Positions 1-8,744 of a stretch of DNA of 43,599 bases are shown here, in pieces (position 1 is the first letter of the stretch; the number at the start of each line of letters is the position of its first letter). The notes beneath the pieces are model-generated. The model made no database searches. It was not told the DNA's origin and saw only the letters and a program-made list of their open reading frames with translations. The translations under genes were made by a program, and so were the position numbers. The DNA comes from Candidatus Hydrogenedentes bacterium UBA2224. GTDB lineage: Bacteria; Hydrogenedentota; Hydrogenedentia; Hydrogenedentales; SLHB01. The stretch lies in NCBI GenBank assembly GCA_002348185.1, contig DDYW01000063.1, positions 1 through 43,599 of the forward strand, in the 5' to 3' direction.

Positions 1-344
1 ATGAAGAGGACCGCAGCCAGCGTGCCCAGCCACCACGGTCCGCGATGTCCCAGCTTCATGAGGTAAAAGATCGCGATCATGCACCCGTACAGGAGGACGA
101 TGTTGACCGCATGATAGGGCCAGAATGCGCTTCCAAACGCGTGTTGCAGCGCCTGCCAGACCGGAGCAAGTCCCGCCGGCAGGTCCTGTGCGGCGTAATC
201 GCGCCCCATCGGATAGATGCCGAGGGCCCAACTGAACACCAGGAGCACATAGACGGCCATCGAGACCCAGTCGAACAACTGGGGGTAACGGGCGCGCGGG
301 TGCATTCGTACGGGCGCGGGGGTCTCGTCGGGTGAATTGCTCAT
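1..344 (-). CDS. Polytopic membrane protein, 3' part outside the window
   Basis: Reading leftward from an ATG at 344 there is an open frame of about 114 codons that runs off the window edge without a stop. The translation has a short polar, proline-containing N-terminus, a hydrophobic segment near residues 28-42, and a second hydrophobic stretch near 80-114 containing HAVNIVLLYG and WWLGTLAAVLF. The loop-helix pattern resembles the N-terminal membrane part of TMTC/DUF1736-type or PMT-like glycosyltransferase-C proteins, but that is an inference from pattern only. No function can be assigned without the missing C-terminal part. It is on the same strand as the downstream esterase but separated from it by about 190 bp that hold a repeat remnant. 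Confidence 0.55.
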   Translation of the reverse strand, partial: MSNSPDETPAPVRMHPRARYPQLFDWVSMAVYVLLVFSWALGIYPMGRDYAAQDLPAGLAPVWQALQHAFGSAFWPYHAVNIVLLYGCMIAIFYLMKLGHRGPWWLGTLAAVLF

Positions 345-393
345 AGCGGCAGAGTCTACTGGCGCAGGACGGCGAGGTCAACTGAACGAGCCC

Positions 394-438
394 GGGTGGA
401 CCTGGTGGACCCTGTGCACAGAATGGATCTGATGGACG
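394..438 (+). repeat. 9-nt GGAC minisatellite, degenerate copy of interspersed element
   Basis: Five tandem 9-nt units such as GGGTGGACC, TGGTGGACC and TGATGGACG, followed by a GC-rich stretch that weakly resembles the core of the fuller copies at 11143-11407 and 41569-41815. There is no matching inverted GTCC array on the other side, so this looks like a decayed or partial copy. It occupies the gap between the truncated membrane gene and the esterase. Confidence 0.5.
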
Positions 439-533
439 GCCCGGCCCTTGACGACTCCGCAGGCGCCGAGACCGCCGAAGAAGTTCATGAGCTTTGCGCG
501 GCCCGTTTAGCGAACGGGACAGGAGAACGCGCG

Positions 534-1388
534 TCAGGGCCGGATGTCCCGGAAAAACTGCCAGATGGTCTGGGACGCGTCGAAATCCCGGTTGGTCTTT
601 CCGATGATCCATTCCGCGAGATACTGTTCGCCGCCGGGCCAGGTATGGCCTCCGCCGTCAACGCCGTAGAAGACCACCTCCGCGCCATGGTTCCGGGCCG
701 GATAGACTTCGCGCCAGGCCCGGGTCTCGTCGTCCCCGGTCTTGGGGAGCCATTCGCGTTGGGCGGCAGCCGCGGCCCGGTTGTGGCGCACCCAGAAGGC
801 CACGCAGTCCTCGACGGACACCACCTGCCCATGCTCGCGGGCGCCCACGCGAACCGGGCCGCCTTTCCAGGGGACGATCGGGTCGCGGGTGCCGTTGATG
901 AGAATCGCGGGCACGGGCCGGGACGGCGCCAGAGTGTCGTAGAGGGCGGCGGGGATGGAACCCATGACCATGCCCAGGCCGCCAACGAGATCGGAGTGCT
1001 CACAGGCCAGCCGGTGGCACATCATGGCGCCGTTGGACGCGCCGGTCACAAAGACCCGGGCGGGGTCGAGTCCGTACTGCCGGACAAGCGTTTCGATGAG
1101 CACGGCCAGAAACCCGGAGTCGTCCACGTCGTGAACGGGCGTCGACCCGGGCGTGGGGCGGCGGCCATCGTTCCACGCCTTGTCGACCGCCTCGGGATAG
1201 ACCGCGATGAAGCCTTCGCGTTCCGAGACTTCGTCGAAACGGGTGATCCGGGCGATGAGGCGCGCGTCTCCCCCACCGCCGTGCAGGGCCGCGAGAAGCG
1301 CCGGCCGGTCTGCCAGGCGGCCGGGAACGTGCAGGCGGTACGACCGGGCGAGCCCGGCATGGCGGATTTCGTGCTGGGTGACTGGCAT
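534..1388 (-). CDS. PHB depolymerase / LpqC-type alpha/beta-hydrolase esterase
   Basis: The 284-aa product has the alpha/beta-hydrolase fold of the polyhydroxybutyrate depolymerase / feruloyl esterase (CE1-like, LpqC) family and probably cleaves an ester. The visible signs are an HGGGGD oxyanion-hole strand-turn near 36-41, the nucleophile elbow VTGASNGAM with Ser118, an acid strand LINGTRDPIVPW with Asp169, and GGGHTWPGG with His248, the standard triad order and spacing. The frame is open further upstream, but the ATG at 1388 is chosen because GGAGGG sits directly before it. Without the extension there is no clear signal peptide, so a cytoplasmic location is possible. It is transcribed divergently from the ldh gene. 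The natural substrate cannot be told from sequence. Confidence 0.88.
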   Translation of the reverse strand: MPVTQHEIRHAGLARSYRLHVPGRLADRPALLAALHGGGGDARLIARITRFDEVSEREGFIAVYPEAVDKAWNDGRRPTPGSTPVHDVDDSGFLAVLIETLVRQYGLDPARVFVTGASNGAMMCHRLACEHSDLVGGLGMVMGSIPAALYDTLAPSRPVPAILINGTRDPIVPWKGGPVRVGAREHGQVVSVEDCVAFWVRHNRAAAAAQREWLPKTGDDETRAWREVYPARNHGAEVVFYGVDGGGHTWPGGEQYLAEWIIGKTNRDFDASQTIWQFFRDIRP

Positions 1389-1531
1389 GGTCCCTCCGAA
1401 CACGCGGCAAGCGGTTGACGGCGGCATGATAGCGGAGCGGGCCCGCCGAACGCGAGCGCCAACGCCCTCGTGGGATGCCTTTCTGCCGCCCCGCCGGAAC
1501 AAAGCCGGCGAAGAAGGGTGTTAGGATAAGC

Positions 1532-2539
1532 ATGGAAGTTGAGGTTGCGACAATGACGCCACAGGAAGCCCTGACAGAGCGCGAGATGCATTTTGCGCAC
1601 TGCGCCCGGCGAACAGCCATTATCGGTGTGGGCGCGGTCGGCTCCACGACCGCCTACGCCATGCTCCAGACCGGAACGGCCAGCGAACTCGTGCTTCACG
1701 ATTACGACCGCCTCCGCGCCGAAGGCGAGTACATGGACCTGCAGCACTGCCTGCCGTTTACGCATCACTCGGCCATGTCGGTGCGCGGCGTGGACGAGAT
1801 CGAGGACTGCGGCCTGGTGATCGTCACCGCGGGAGCCGGTCAGAAGCCCGGCGAGTCGCGTCTGGACTTGGTAAAACGCAACGCGGCCATATTCGCGTCC
1901 TTTTTCCCGTTGCTGTCCCGCAACAACCCCGACGCGATCTTCTTGATTGTAACCAACCCCGTGGACGTGATGACGCGCGTCGCGCTGAAACTCAGCGGTC
2001 TGCCTGCGCATCAGGTCATTGGCACGGGCACGGTCCTTGACACCGCGCGCTTCCGCACGCTGATCAGCCAGCATTGCCGCATTCTGCCGCGGCACGTGCA
2101 CGCCATGGTCATTGGCGAACATGGCGACAGCGAGGTGATGGTCTGGAGCCGCGCGAGCATCGGAGCGTACCGCGTGGCCGAATATTGCAACTACCTGAAC
2201 ATCCCCCTGACGAGCGACGATGTCGAGCGCATCAACAACGACGTTCGCAATGCGGCGTACCAGATCATCGAACGTAAAGGCGCCACCCACTTCGCGATCG
2301 GCGTCGCCACAAACCGCATCGCCGAGGCGCTGGGCATGAACGAAAGCTCGCTGTACACCGTGAGCCGCCGCTGCGACGGCATCTTCGGGCTGCAGGACGT
2401 CTGCCTGTCGGTGCCCACTCTCATCGACCGGCGGGGCGCCCACGCGCACATGGAGATTGGGCTCTCTTCTTCCGAACACGAGGCCCTGCTCCGCAGCGGG
2501 GAGGTTCTCAACGAAGTCTATGAACGCCTCGGCCTGTAA
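1532..2539 (+). CDS. ldh: L-lactate dehydrogenase
   Basis: The 335-aa protein is an NAD-dependent L-2-hydroxyacid dehydrogenase of the lactate/malate family that interconverts pyruvate and L-lactate in the cytoplasm. The Rossmann motif IGVGAVGST lies at about 31-39. The substrate loop reads AGAGQKPGESRLDL; Gln104 at the specificity position favours lactate over malate, which would have Arg. Other catalytic residues are Arg110, Asn142 in TNPVDV, Asp170 and Arg173 in TVLDTARFR, and His197 in GEHGDSE. An N-terminal extension of about 25 residues precedes the Rossmann strand. The ATG at 1532 follows an AGGA stretch; ATG 1553 is an alternative. The gene stands alone. Redox balancing in fermentation is the likely role (inferred). 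Confidence 0.92.
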   Translation: MEVEVATMTPQEALTEREMHFAHCARRTAIIGVGAVGSTTAYAMLQTGTASELVLHDYDRLRAEGEYMDLQHCLPFTHHSAMSVRGVDEIEDCGLVIVTAGAGQKPGESRLDLVKRNAAIFASFFPLLSRNNPDAIFLIVTNPVDVMTRVALKLSGLPAHQVIGTGTVLDTARFRTLISQHCRILPRHVHAMVIGEHGDSEVMVWSRASIGAYRVAEYCNYLNIPLTSDDVERINNDVRNAAYQIIERKGATHFAIGVATNRIAEALGMNESSLYTVSRRCDGIFGLQDVCLSVPTLIDRRGAHAHMEIGLSSSEHEALLRSGEVLNEVYERLGL

Positions 2540-2631
2540 GCACGTACGGGAGCCTGAACCGCCTTTCCTCTTTTCCCCCAACTCGTGATACCATGCGGCG
2601 ATGCTAAACCAAAGGTGTGGGAGGATGACTG

Positions 2632-5457
2632 GTGTTGGGCGTTTCCATGTGTATTCTAAGCGGGGTAATCGCGATGGTATCGGGTGCTGCAACGGACGAT
2701 TTCGGGGAGGCAGCGTGGCTGCGGGATCCTGTGTTTGAGGGCGTCGGGGTCATCGACGTTTTTCACAAGGAGAAGGCGGAGAAACCGGAACTCTCGGGAC
2801 CGCGCAACGTGCATACGCTCCTGCGCAAACAGATCACGCTTCCGCAGAAGCCGGTGACGGCAGCGCTGCTGATTACGGGAGACGACTACTACACGTTCCA
2901 CATAAACGGCGCGTTCGTGGTGCAGGGGCCGGAACCCGGCTACCCGTTCGCCCATCCCTGCTACACGCTGGACGTGGCCGGGGCGCTTCAGGCGGGCGAC
3001 AACACCCTTGCGGCCCACGTCTTCTACCAGGGGCTTCTCAATCGGGTCTGGAACAGCGCCGACAACCGTTCGGGATTCATGATGGCCTTGACCGTCACCT
3101 ATGCGGACGGGTCCAGCCAGAGATTCGTGACGGACGAGTCGTGGAAACTGCATACCCTGACCGCCTTTCCCACGGGCCGGACCTTCGGTTATGACACGCA
3201 ATATGCCGAGGACATTGACATGCGGTCGATCCCGGCGGGCTGGCGGACGACTGGCTTTGATGATTCGGACTGGCGCGCGCCCCTGTGCGGCAGGCAGGAT
3301 CACGTGTTTGTGGAACAGATGACGCCCCCGCTGGAGCACTGGCGCGCGAATCCGCGCGTGGTGGAAAAGAAAGCGGAAGGGCACTACTTCTACGATTTCG
3401 GGACGGAGATCGTCGGCCACACGCGCATCCGGGTCCAGGGCCCGGAAGGTCATACGCTCGAGGTGCGTCACGGCGAGGAGCTTTCAGCGCCGGCGACGGT
3501 GCGCTACGAGATGCGCGCGAAATGCGTGTACCAGGAGTTCCCCATTCTGTCCGGGCGCGACGAAACTATTGAGTTCTTTGACTACCGGGCGTTCCGGTAC
3601 ATGGAGGTCCTCAATGCGCCGGAGGAACCGGAGGTGTGGGTGGATGTGCGGCACCATCCGTTTGATCCCGAAGCCTCCACGCTGAAGGCCGCTGACGACC
3701 TGCTGGTGAAGATCTGGCAGCTCTGCAAGAACGGGGTCCAGTTTGGCGCGCAGGGCAGCTTTCTGGACTGCCCCTCGCGCGAAAAGGGCCAGTATCTGGG
3801 CGACGCCCTGATCACGGGCCATGCTCACGTCGTGCTGACCGGCGACGGGTCGCTCCTCGCGAAATCCATTCAAGATTTCGCGCATTCGCGGCGGATCTGC
3901 CCGGGGTTGATGGCGGTTGCGCCGGGCAGTCTCATGCAGGAGATCGCCGAGTACTCGCTGCAATGGCCTCTGGTGCTCCGCACGTACTACGACTATACCG
4001 GCGACGCGGAGTTCACAGCGCGGATGCTGGACGAGGTCTTGCCCGGTCTGTTCGGCTATTTCGAGTCGTTTGAGTCTGAGAACGGCCTTCTGGCGGGTAT
4101 GACCCAGAAGTGGGTGCTGGTAGACTGGCCCGACAACCTCCGCGACGGGTACGATTACGATTACGCCAAAGAGCGCGAGAATACGGTTCTGAACGCGTTT
4201 TACTTTGCTTCCCTCGATGCGGTGGCCGGGCTGTGCCGCGACCTGGACCGGGATCCGGGGCCGTATGAACGCAAGGCCGCGCAAGTCCGGGAGGCGTTTG
4301 TCCGGCATCTGCTCGACGCCGATACGCGCTTGTTCGTGGACGCGCCCGGATCCAGCCACAGTTCGCTGCACGCGAACGCCCTGCCTCTGGCGTTCGGCCT
4401 GGCGCCCGGAGAGGCCGTTCCCGCCATCGTGGACCTGATCCGCCAGAAACGGCTGAGCTGCGGCGTGTATATCGCCCCGTTCGTGATCGAGGCGTGCTAC
4501 CGCGCCGGCGAACCGGAACTCGCGTACGACCTGATCACGTCGAAAGACGAACACTCGTGGCACGAAATGCTCAAGCACGGCGCCACCACCTGCATGGAAG
4601 CCTGGGGACCCGATCAAAAATGGAACACAAGCTGGTGCCATCCCTGGAGCAGCAGTCCCGTGTACCTCATTGCAGAACGGGTGGCCGGCCTGCGGCCCGC
4701 GGAACCGGGCTGGCGGCGCATCGCCTTCGAGCCACACGTGCCCGCGTCGCTGGAGCACTTCGCGTTTCGCATCACCATCCCCCAGGGCACGCTTGACGTG
4801 CGCTACACCCGGGAAGACGGCTTTGCCCTCACCACCCCGCCGGGCATTCCCGTGCGCACCGAGGTCCCGGAAGGGGTCAAGGTGGTCGTCGCCCACGCGC
4901 CACGGCCCCTGTCCGGGCAGGAGCGCGACGCGCTGGAAGCGCAGGGCTGGCGGCAGCATGTGGGTGAAGGTCCGGGCGTCTGGGTTTCCGTGGATGACCA
5001 GACTCTGCGCGTGGTCCGGGGCGACTCGATCATCTGGGAGAGCCCCTGCGCGACCGCCGAGAAGGGAACCGGCTCGGAGAAGGACAGTCTCAAGACGCCG
5101 CTGGGCTGGCACGAAGTGTTTGCCAAGACCGGTCATGGCGCCGCCTGGGGCCAGGTGTTCCGCAGCGGCGCGCCAACCGCCGAAGTGTGGAAGCCCGGAC
5201 AGGGCGCCGCGGAGGACCTTGTGCTCACGCGGGTTCTGTTTCTGGACGGTCTGGAGCCGGGCCTCAACAGAGGCGGCAACGTCGATTCCCGCGCCCGGTA
5301 CATCTACATCCACGGAACCAACAACGAGGCCGCCCTCGGCTCTCCGTCGTCTCACGGCTGTGTGCGGGTGCGCAACGACGACGTCATTGCGCTCTATGAA
5401 CTCGTTCCCGAGGGCGCCAGGGTGCTCATCACCGAAACCCCCCAGAGCAGTGAATGA
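2632..5457 (+). CDS. Secreted GH78 alpha-L-rhamnosidase-like protein fused to an L,D-transpeptidase domain
   Basis: The 941-aa product starts at a GTG with GGGAGG before it and has a short hydrophobic leader (1-20) ending in GAA, so it is probably exported. Residues about 60-340 are beta-sandwich N-terminal domains of the GH78 type (YDFGTEIVGHTRI near 254). The (alpha/alpha)6 catalytic region follows: DCPSREKGQYLGD (379-391; Glu384 is the candidate acid), VLVDWPDN (495-502), GATTCMEAWG (650-659), then a C-terminal beta domain to about 755. From about 783 to 936 there is a complete YkuD/ErfK L,D-transpeptidase: KDSLKTPLGWHEV, YIYIHGT (His894) and SSHGCVRVRN with Cys910. Such transpeptidases normally stand alone at about 170 aa. 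The frame is uninterrupted. An internal GTG at 4882 preceded by GGAAGGGG could allow separate translation, though that form would lack a signal peptide. Rhamnoside substrate is inferred from family only. Confidence 0.88.
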   Translation: MLGVSMCILSGVIAMVSGAATDDFGEAAWLRDPVFEGVGVIDVFHKEKAEKPELSGPRNVHTLLRKQITLPQKPVTAALLITGDDYYTFHINGAFVVQGPEPGYPFAHPCYTLDVAGALQAGDNTLAAHVFYQGLLNRVWNSADNRSGFMMALTVTYADGSSQRFVTDESWKLHTLTAFPTGRTFGYDTQYAEDIDMRSIPAGWRTTGFDDSDWRAPLCGRQDHVFVEQMTPPLEHWRANPRVVEKKAEGHYFYDFGTEIVGHTRIRVQGPEGHTLEVRHGEELSAPATVRYEMRAKCVYQEFPILSGRDETIEFFDYRAFRYMEVLNAPEEPEVWVDVRHHPFDPEASTLKAADDLLVKIWQLCKNGVQFGAQGSFLDCPSREKGQYLGDALITGHAHVVLTGDGSLLAKSIQDFAHSRRICPGLMAVAPGSLMQEIAEYSLQWPLVLRTYYDYTGDAEFTARMLDEVLPGLFGYFESFESENGLLAGMTQKWVLVDWPDNLRDGYDYDYAKERENTVLNAFYFASLDAVAGLCRDLDRDPGPYERKAAQVREAFVRHLLDADTRLFVDAPGSSHSSLHANALPLAFGLAPGEAVPAIVDLIRQKRLSCGVYIAPFVIEACYRAGEPELAYDLITSKDEHSWHEMLKHGATTCMEAWGPDQKWNTSWCHPWSSSPVYLIAERVAGLRPAEPGWRRIAFEPHVPASLEHFAFRITIPQGTLDVRYTREDGFALTTPPGIPVRTEVPEGVKVVVAHAPRPLSGQERDALEAQGWRQHVGEGPGVWVSVDDQTLRVVRGDSIIWESPCATAEKGTGSEKDSLKTPLGWHEVFAKTGHGAAWGQVFRSGAPTAEVWKPGQGAAEDLVLTRVLFLDGLEPGLNRGGNVDSRARYIYIHGTNNEAALGSPSSHGCVRVRNDDVIALYELVPEGARVLITETPQSSE

Positions 5458-5503
5458 CCGGGAAGGCGAATGACGCCGGCGTCTGCGGAAGACCGGGCCT
5501 GCG

Positions 5504-7855
5504 TCACACCGCGGGGACGGGTTCGGATGTTTCTTGTGAGGGCGCTTCTTCGACCGCGGAGCTTTCGGCGTCGCCGGGCGGGGTGTCCTCGGCCAGGGGG
5601 ACGGGCATAATCTTGAAGATGCGCGTCTGTCCGGCTTCGATGGGCACGGTCATGATGCGCTTTTCGGGCCATCCTACGGTGGGATCGAGGAGATCCTGCG
5701 CGTTGTAGACGCCGCCCAGATCGATGATGCGCTCGCCGCCCGTGGTGGCATGGATGGCGAGCGAGTTGCGGCCAAAGTAATAGAAGTCTTCGGATTCCGG
5801 CGGGGCGCTTCGAACGTACTGGTAGATTTCAAGCGTCCGCAGAATTTCACGCAGCAGGCCCACCGGCATGACCGGCTCCGCGCAATAGACGGATGTCCAA
5901 CCCTCTTCCCCCTCTTCGTCGCCGAGAAACGCGATGGCCACACTGGCCTTGCCGCTGCCCGAATGCGTTGCGATGACGTTGACGCCGTCGTCCTCGATGT
6001 AGAACGACGGAGACCAGGCGGTGGCATTGCCGAATTCGGTTCCGGTTGGAATCCACACGCCGCCCAGAGTGACCACGGACCCTGACGGCACGGGTTTATC
6101 GTACGGTTTCACCTCCATTTGAACGGTGGCGGTGATGTTCGCGGCGGCGTTAGCCTCGCCGTTGCAGTACCCGGGCGCATAGAGCCAGATCGCGGTCGCG
6201 CCGGTTTCCCGAAGCATGGTGTGCAGAACGTCACGGCTCTCCGCCGGGATATGGAATGTGTTAAGGAAGAGGTAGCACGGCGTGGCGGGCACGGTTCCCG
6301 CCAGGAGGTCGCTGAGCAGGCAAATCTGCGTGGGCACGCCCGCGCGCATCACGTTGGCTGGCAGGGTCCGAAGCAAATCGTTGTTTATTTCCGTATCGCA
6401 CACCTGGTGGAACCGGCCGGTTTCTCCCAGCACGACCGTCATCAGACGGCTTTCGGGCCGCCCGAACGGGTCCAGTCCGTCGACCGGCTTCGCCTCGACG
6501 ATCGGGCTGTACATCGCCTTGAGCGACTTGAGGGTACTCCACGCGGCCTCGTTGGGGAATTCCGGCGCGTCGACGGGAATACGCCAGCCGAGACCCATGC
6601 CCTGGGTCACCGCGACCGCGAACACGTGATCGAGCCGTTGGCGCAGGGCTTTCGCGGCGGCCTCATCGCCGGCGGCCGCATCGGAGTGCATGAGCGAGTC
6701 ATCCAGAAGGAGCCACGACTTCCCATGGTGCAGGGCACTGTGAACCGCGCCCAGGATGCCCCCGCTCTGGTCGATGTCGTACCCGTCGTACCCGGCCGGT
6801 GACACAAAGCCGTCGACCTCGCTGTTGAGCAGCGCGTTCAAGGCCGCATGGCCCGCGCAATTGGTTGTCGGGCCGAACGTCAGCCCGTACGGGGCATGTA
6901 CACGGGTGTCGTGCCCTGCCATGGCCTTGATCTGGGACGCGAACTGGGCCAGCGTTTCCGCCGTGTTCTCGCTGGCATAGTCGAGGTAGTCCACGTTGGG
7001 CCGTTCCGCGGGAAACTTGTGAAATACGGTGTGGCTGTCGCCGCTGAGCACTTCTTTCGGGATCGGGGCCGTCTCCATAGCCAGGTCTTTGTTGCGCCAG
7101 GCGGCACGGAAGGCTTCGATGGTCTCATAGCGGACCGTCAACCACGCGCGGAACGCGGCGATGTTGGCTTCCGAGCGGTCGTAGCCGCCGGGGTGCACCC
7201 ACTGCCCGTCTTTCAGACAACGCAGGATGTAGCCCCGCACCTGCGCGCCCGCGGGGTCATTTTTCACGGCCGTGATCAGCGCTTCGAGACCGGCCCGGAC
7301 AGCTTCCCGCCAGGGCTTCGACGCCACAGATACGTACGGCTGGTTCTCCCCGCCGATCACCATGACGGATTCGGGATTCGCCTCAAGCCAGGCCGCGGGC
7401 GGGTCGAGCGGCACAGAGAGGACAATCTCCGCGTCAGCACAGCCATCCACGATGGCACGGATTGTGGCCAGAGCGGTGTCGGTGGAGACGCCGTGCTCGG
7501 GCCAGGGCAAGGGCGCTTCCGCGATGAACCGGTGGAACCGGACGGGCCGTTCGTCCTCACCGGACATTTCCGCGGCCGCCTGCTGCACCTGGGCGCGGAG
7601 CGCGTCCGGGGCGCCGGGTTCCAGGCAGACATAGACCGGCGGTTCCGGCCACACCACCGGCTCGGGCGCCTCGAGGGGCGCTTCTTCGGCGCCGGGCGGC
7701 ATTTCCCCTGCGCCGGTCAGGATGTCCGGAGGGGAGAAGCGCCCCGCCAGCCCGCCGGCCCAGTAGCCCAGGAGTGCCGACACGCCAATGAACACCAGAG
7801 CCAGCAGAATGTAAACATACAGAGGCCGCTGTTTACTGTTTCCGTATTCCGACAT
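5504..7855 (-). CDS. Membrane-anchored GH42-like glycoside hydrolase-family protein
   Basis: The 783-aa protein has a basic-polar N-terminus and one transmembrane helix (about residues 13-35, YVYILLALVFIGVSALLG), then a Pro/Glu-rich spacer and a large outside domain, fitting a signal-anchored periplasmic protein. The central region (about 180-400) reads like a TIM barrel of the beta-galactosidase GH42 / cellulase clan: GYILRCLKDGQWVHPGGYD followed by FRAWLTVRYETIEAFRAAW, a typical feature of GH42-like proteins. The C-terminal third is beta-rich and ends in an acidic, low-complexity tail. I cannot assign the two catalytic carboxylates with confidence. Its start overlaps the end of the polyprenyl synthase gene by 23 nt, so the two are probably co-translated. 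The 46-bp gap to the convergent GH78 gene shows no obvious terminator. Confidence 0.7.
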   Translation of the reverse strand: MSEYGNSKQRPLYVYILLALVFIGVSALLGYWAGGLAGRFSPPDILTGAGEMPPGAEEAPLEAPEPVVWPEPPVYVCLEPGAPDALRAQVQQAAAEMSGEDERPVRFHRFIAEAPLPWPEHGVSTDTALATIRAIVDGCADAEIVLSVPLDPPAAWLEANPESVMVIGGENQPYVSVASKPWREAVRAGLEALITAVKNDPAGAQVRGYILRCLKDGQWVHPGGYDRSEANIAAFRAWLTVRYETIEAFRAAWRNKDLAMETAPIPKEVLSGDSHTVFHKFPAERPNVDYLDYASENTAETLAQFASQIKAMAGHDTRVHAPYGLTFGPTTNCAGHAALNALLNSEVDGFVSPAGYDGYDIDQSGGILGAVHSALHHGKSWLLLDDSLMHSDAAAGDEAAAKALRQRLDHVFAVAVTQGMGLGWRIPVDAPEFPNEAAWSTLKSLKAMYSPIVEAKPVDGLDPFGRPESRLMTVVLGETGRFHQVCDTEINNDLLRTLPANVMRAGVPTQICLLSDLLAGTVPATPCYLFLNTFHIPAESRDVLHTMLRETGATAIWLYAPGYCNGEANAAANITATVQMEVKPYDKPVPSGSVVTLGGVWIPTGTEFGNATAWSPSFYIEDDGVNVIATHSGSGKASVAIAFLGDEEGEEGWTSVYCAEPVMPVGLLREILRTLEIYQYVRSAPPESEDFYYFGRNSLAIHATTGGERIIDLGGVYNAQDLLDPTVGWPEKRIMTVPIEAGQTRIFKIMPVPLAEDTPPGDAESSAVEEAPSQETSEPVPAV

Positions 7856-8693
7856 ATTCCGCGAGCGCCTTCAATGCGGCCGCTTCGGCGCCGAACACGT
7901 TCAGCGCCGCGGTCGCGTTTGCCACGAGTTCTCTGACCCTCGTCTCCGCGCCCGCAACCCCGAGGTGTGTCGAGAACGTGGTGCGTCCCGCATCTTCGGG
8001 GGCGTGACCGGCGTCGAGGAGGTCATCGGTTATCTGAAATGCCAGACCCAGGTTCAGGGCATACGCCTCGAGGGCCTGGAGCTTATTCGGGTCAATATCG
8101 AGAATGCTGGCGGGGATGCGAACCGCCGCCAGGAACAGCGCGGCGGCCTTGTGCGTATAGATCTCGGTCAATTGGTCGAGCGTCGCGCGCTTCTGGCGTA
8201 CGGTTAGGTCCGCGTGCTGTCCGCGTACGATGCCTTCGTGGCCAATGGCGTTCGAGAGCTGCGCAATCACCGGGGCCGCCGGACGCCCGCGCCGGTCCGC
8301 ATTGTCCGCCACAAGACGGTAGGCGATGGCAATGAGGTCCATGGTGGCCAGGACGGCGGTGGATTCGCCAAATACCAGGTGCGTACAGGGCTGGCCGCGG
8401 CGGGTCCTGGCGTCGTCCATCGACGGCAGATCGTCCAGAATCAGCGAGGCGGCGTGGACGAGTTCGATCGCGCACGCGGCATCGCTCACGTCAGTCTGTT
8501 CGAAACCGTTGATCTCCGCGACCACGAGCGCCATCAGCGGCCTGAGCCGTTTCCCGCCGCGCAGCGTGCCGTAACGCATGGCGGCCGACACCTCGCACGG
8601 TTCCTCGGTCTCCGCCGGCAGGAGGCGGTCCAACTGACGCTCGATGAACGTCTTGCGTTCGCCGAGGTAGGTGGCAAGGTCAAATCCGGCCAT
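7833..8693 (-). CDS. ispA: Polyprenyl (farnesyl/geranylgeranyl) diphosphate synthase
   Basis: The roughly 286-aa product is a trans-isoprenyl diphosphate synthase that condenses isopentenyl diphosphate with allylic diphosphates. The GGKRLRP substrate motif lies near 52-58, the first aspartate-rich motif is DDLPSMDDARTRRG (DDxxxxD type), and the second is FQITDDLLDAG. HAASLILDD precedes the first motif, with small residues where short-chain enzymes of this group usually have aromatics, so FPP versus GGPP length is uncertain. Two ATGs lie at 8699 and 8693; the second is taken because AGGA is too close to the first. It sits between a GT2 glycosyltransferase (51 bp upstream) and a GH42-like membrane protein (overlapping), which hints at a glycan or lipid-carrier link, but that is inference. 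Confidence 0.9.
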   Translation of the reverse strand: MAGFDLATYLGERKTFIERQLDRLLPAETEEPCEVSAAMRYGTLRGGKRLRPLMALVVAEINGFEQTDVSDAACAIELVHAASLILDDLPSMDDARTRRGQPCTHLVFGESTAVLATMDLIAIAYRLVADNADRRGRPAAPVIAQLSNAIGHEGIVRGQHADLTVRQKRATLDQLTEIYTHKAAALFLAAVRIPASILDIDPNKLQALEAYALNLGLAFQITDDLLDAGHAPEDAGRTTFSTHLGVAGAETRVRELVANATAALNVFGAEAAALKALAEYVGIRKQ

Positions 8694-8744
8694 GCGCATT
8701 TCCTGTCTTGGGGTTCCGGAGGGTTGAGCGCCGCGCGGACGCCG

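Noticed and set aside
396..1418. A 340-codon plus-strand frame beginning at the 9-nt array
   Set aside because: Antisense to the esterase, which has a full catalytic triad; the frame's first residues are simply the translated repeat.
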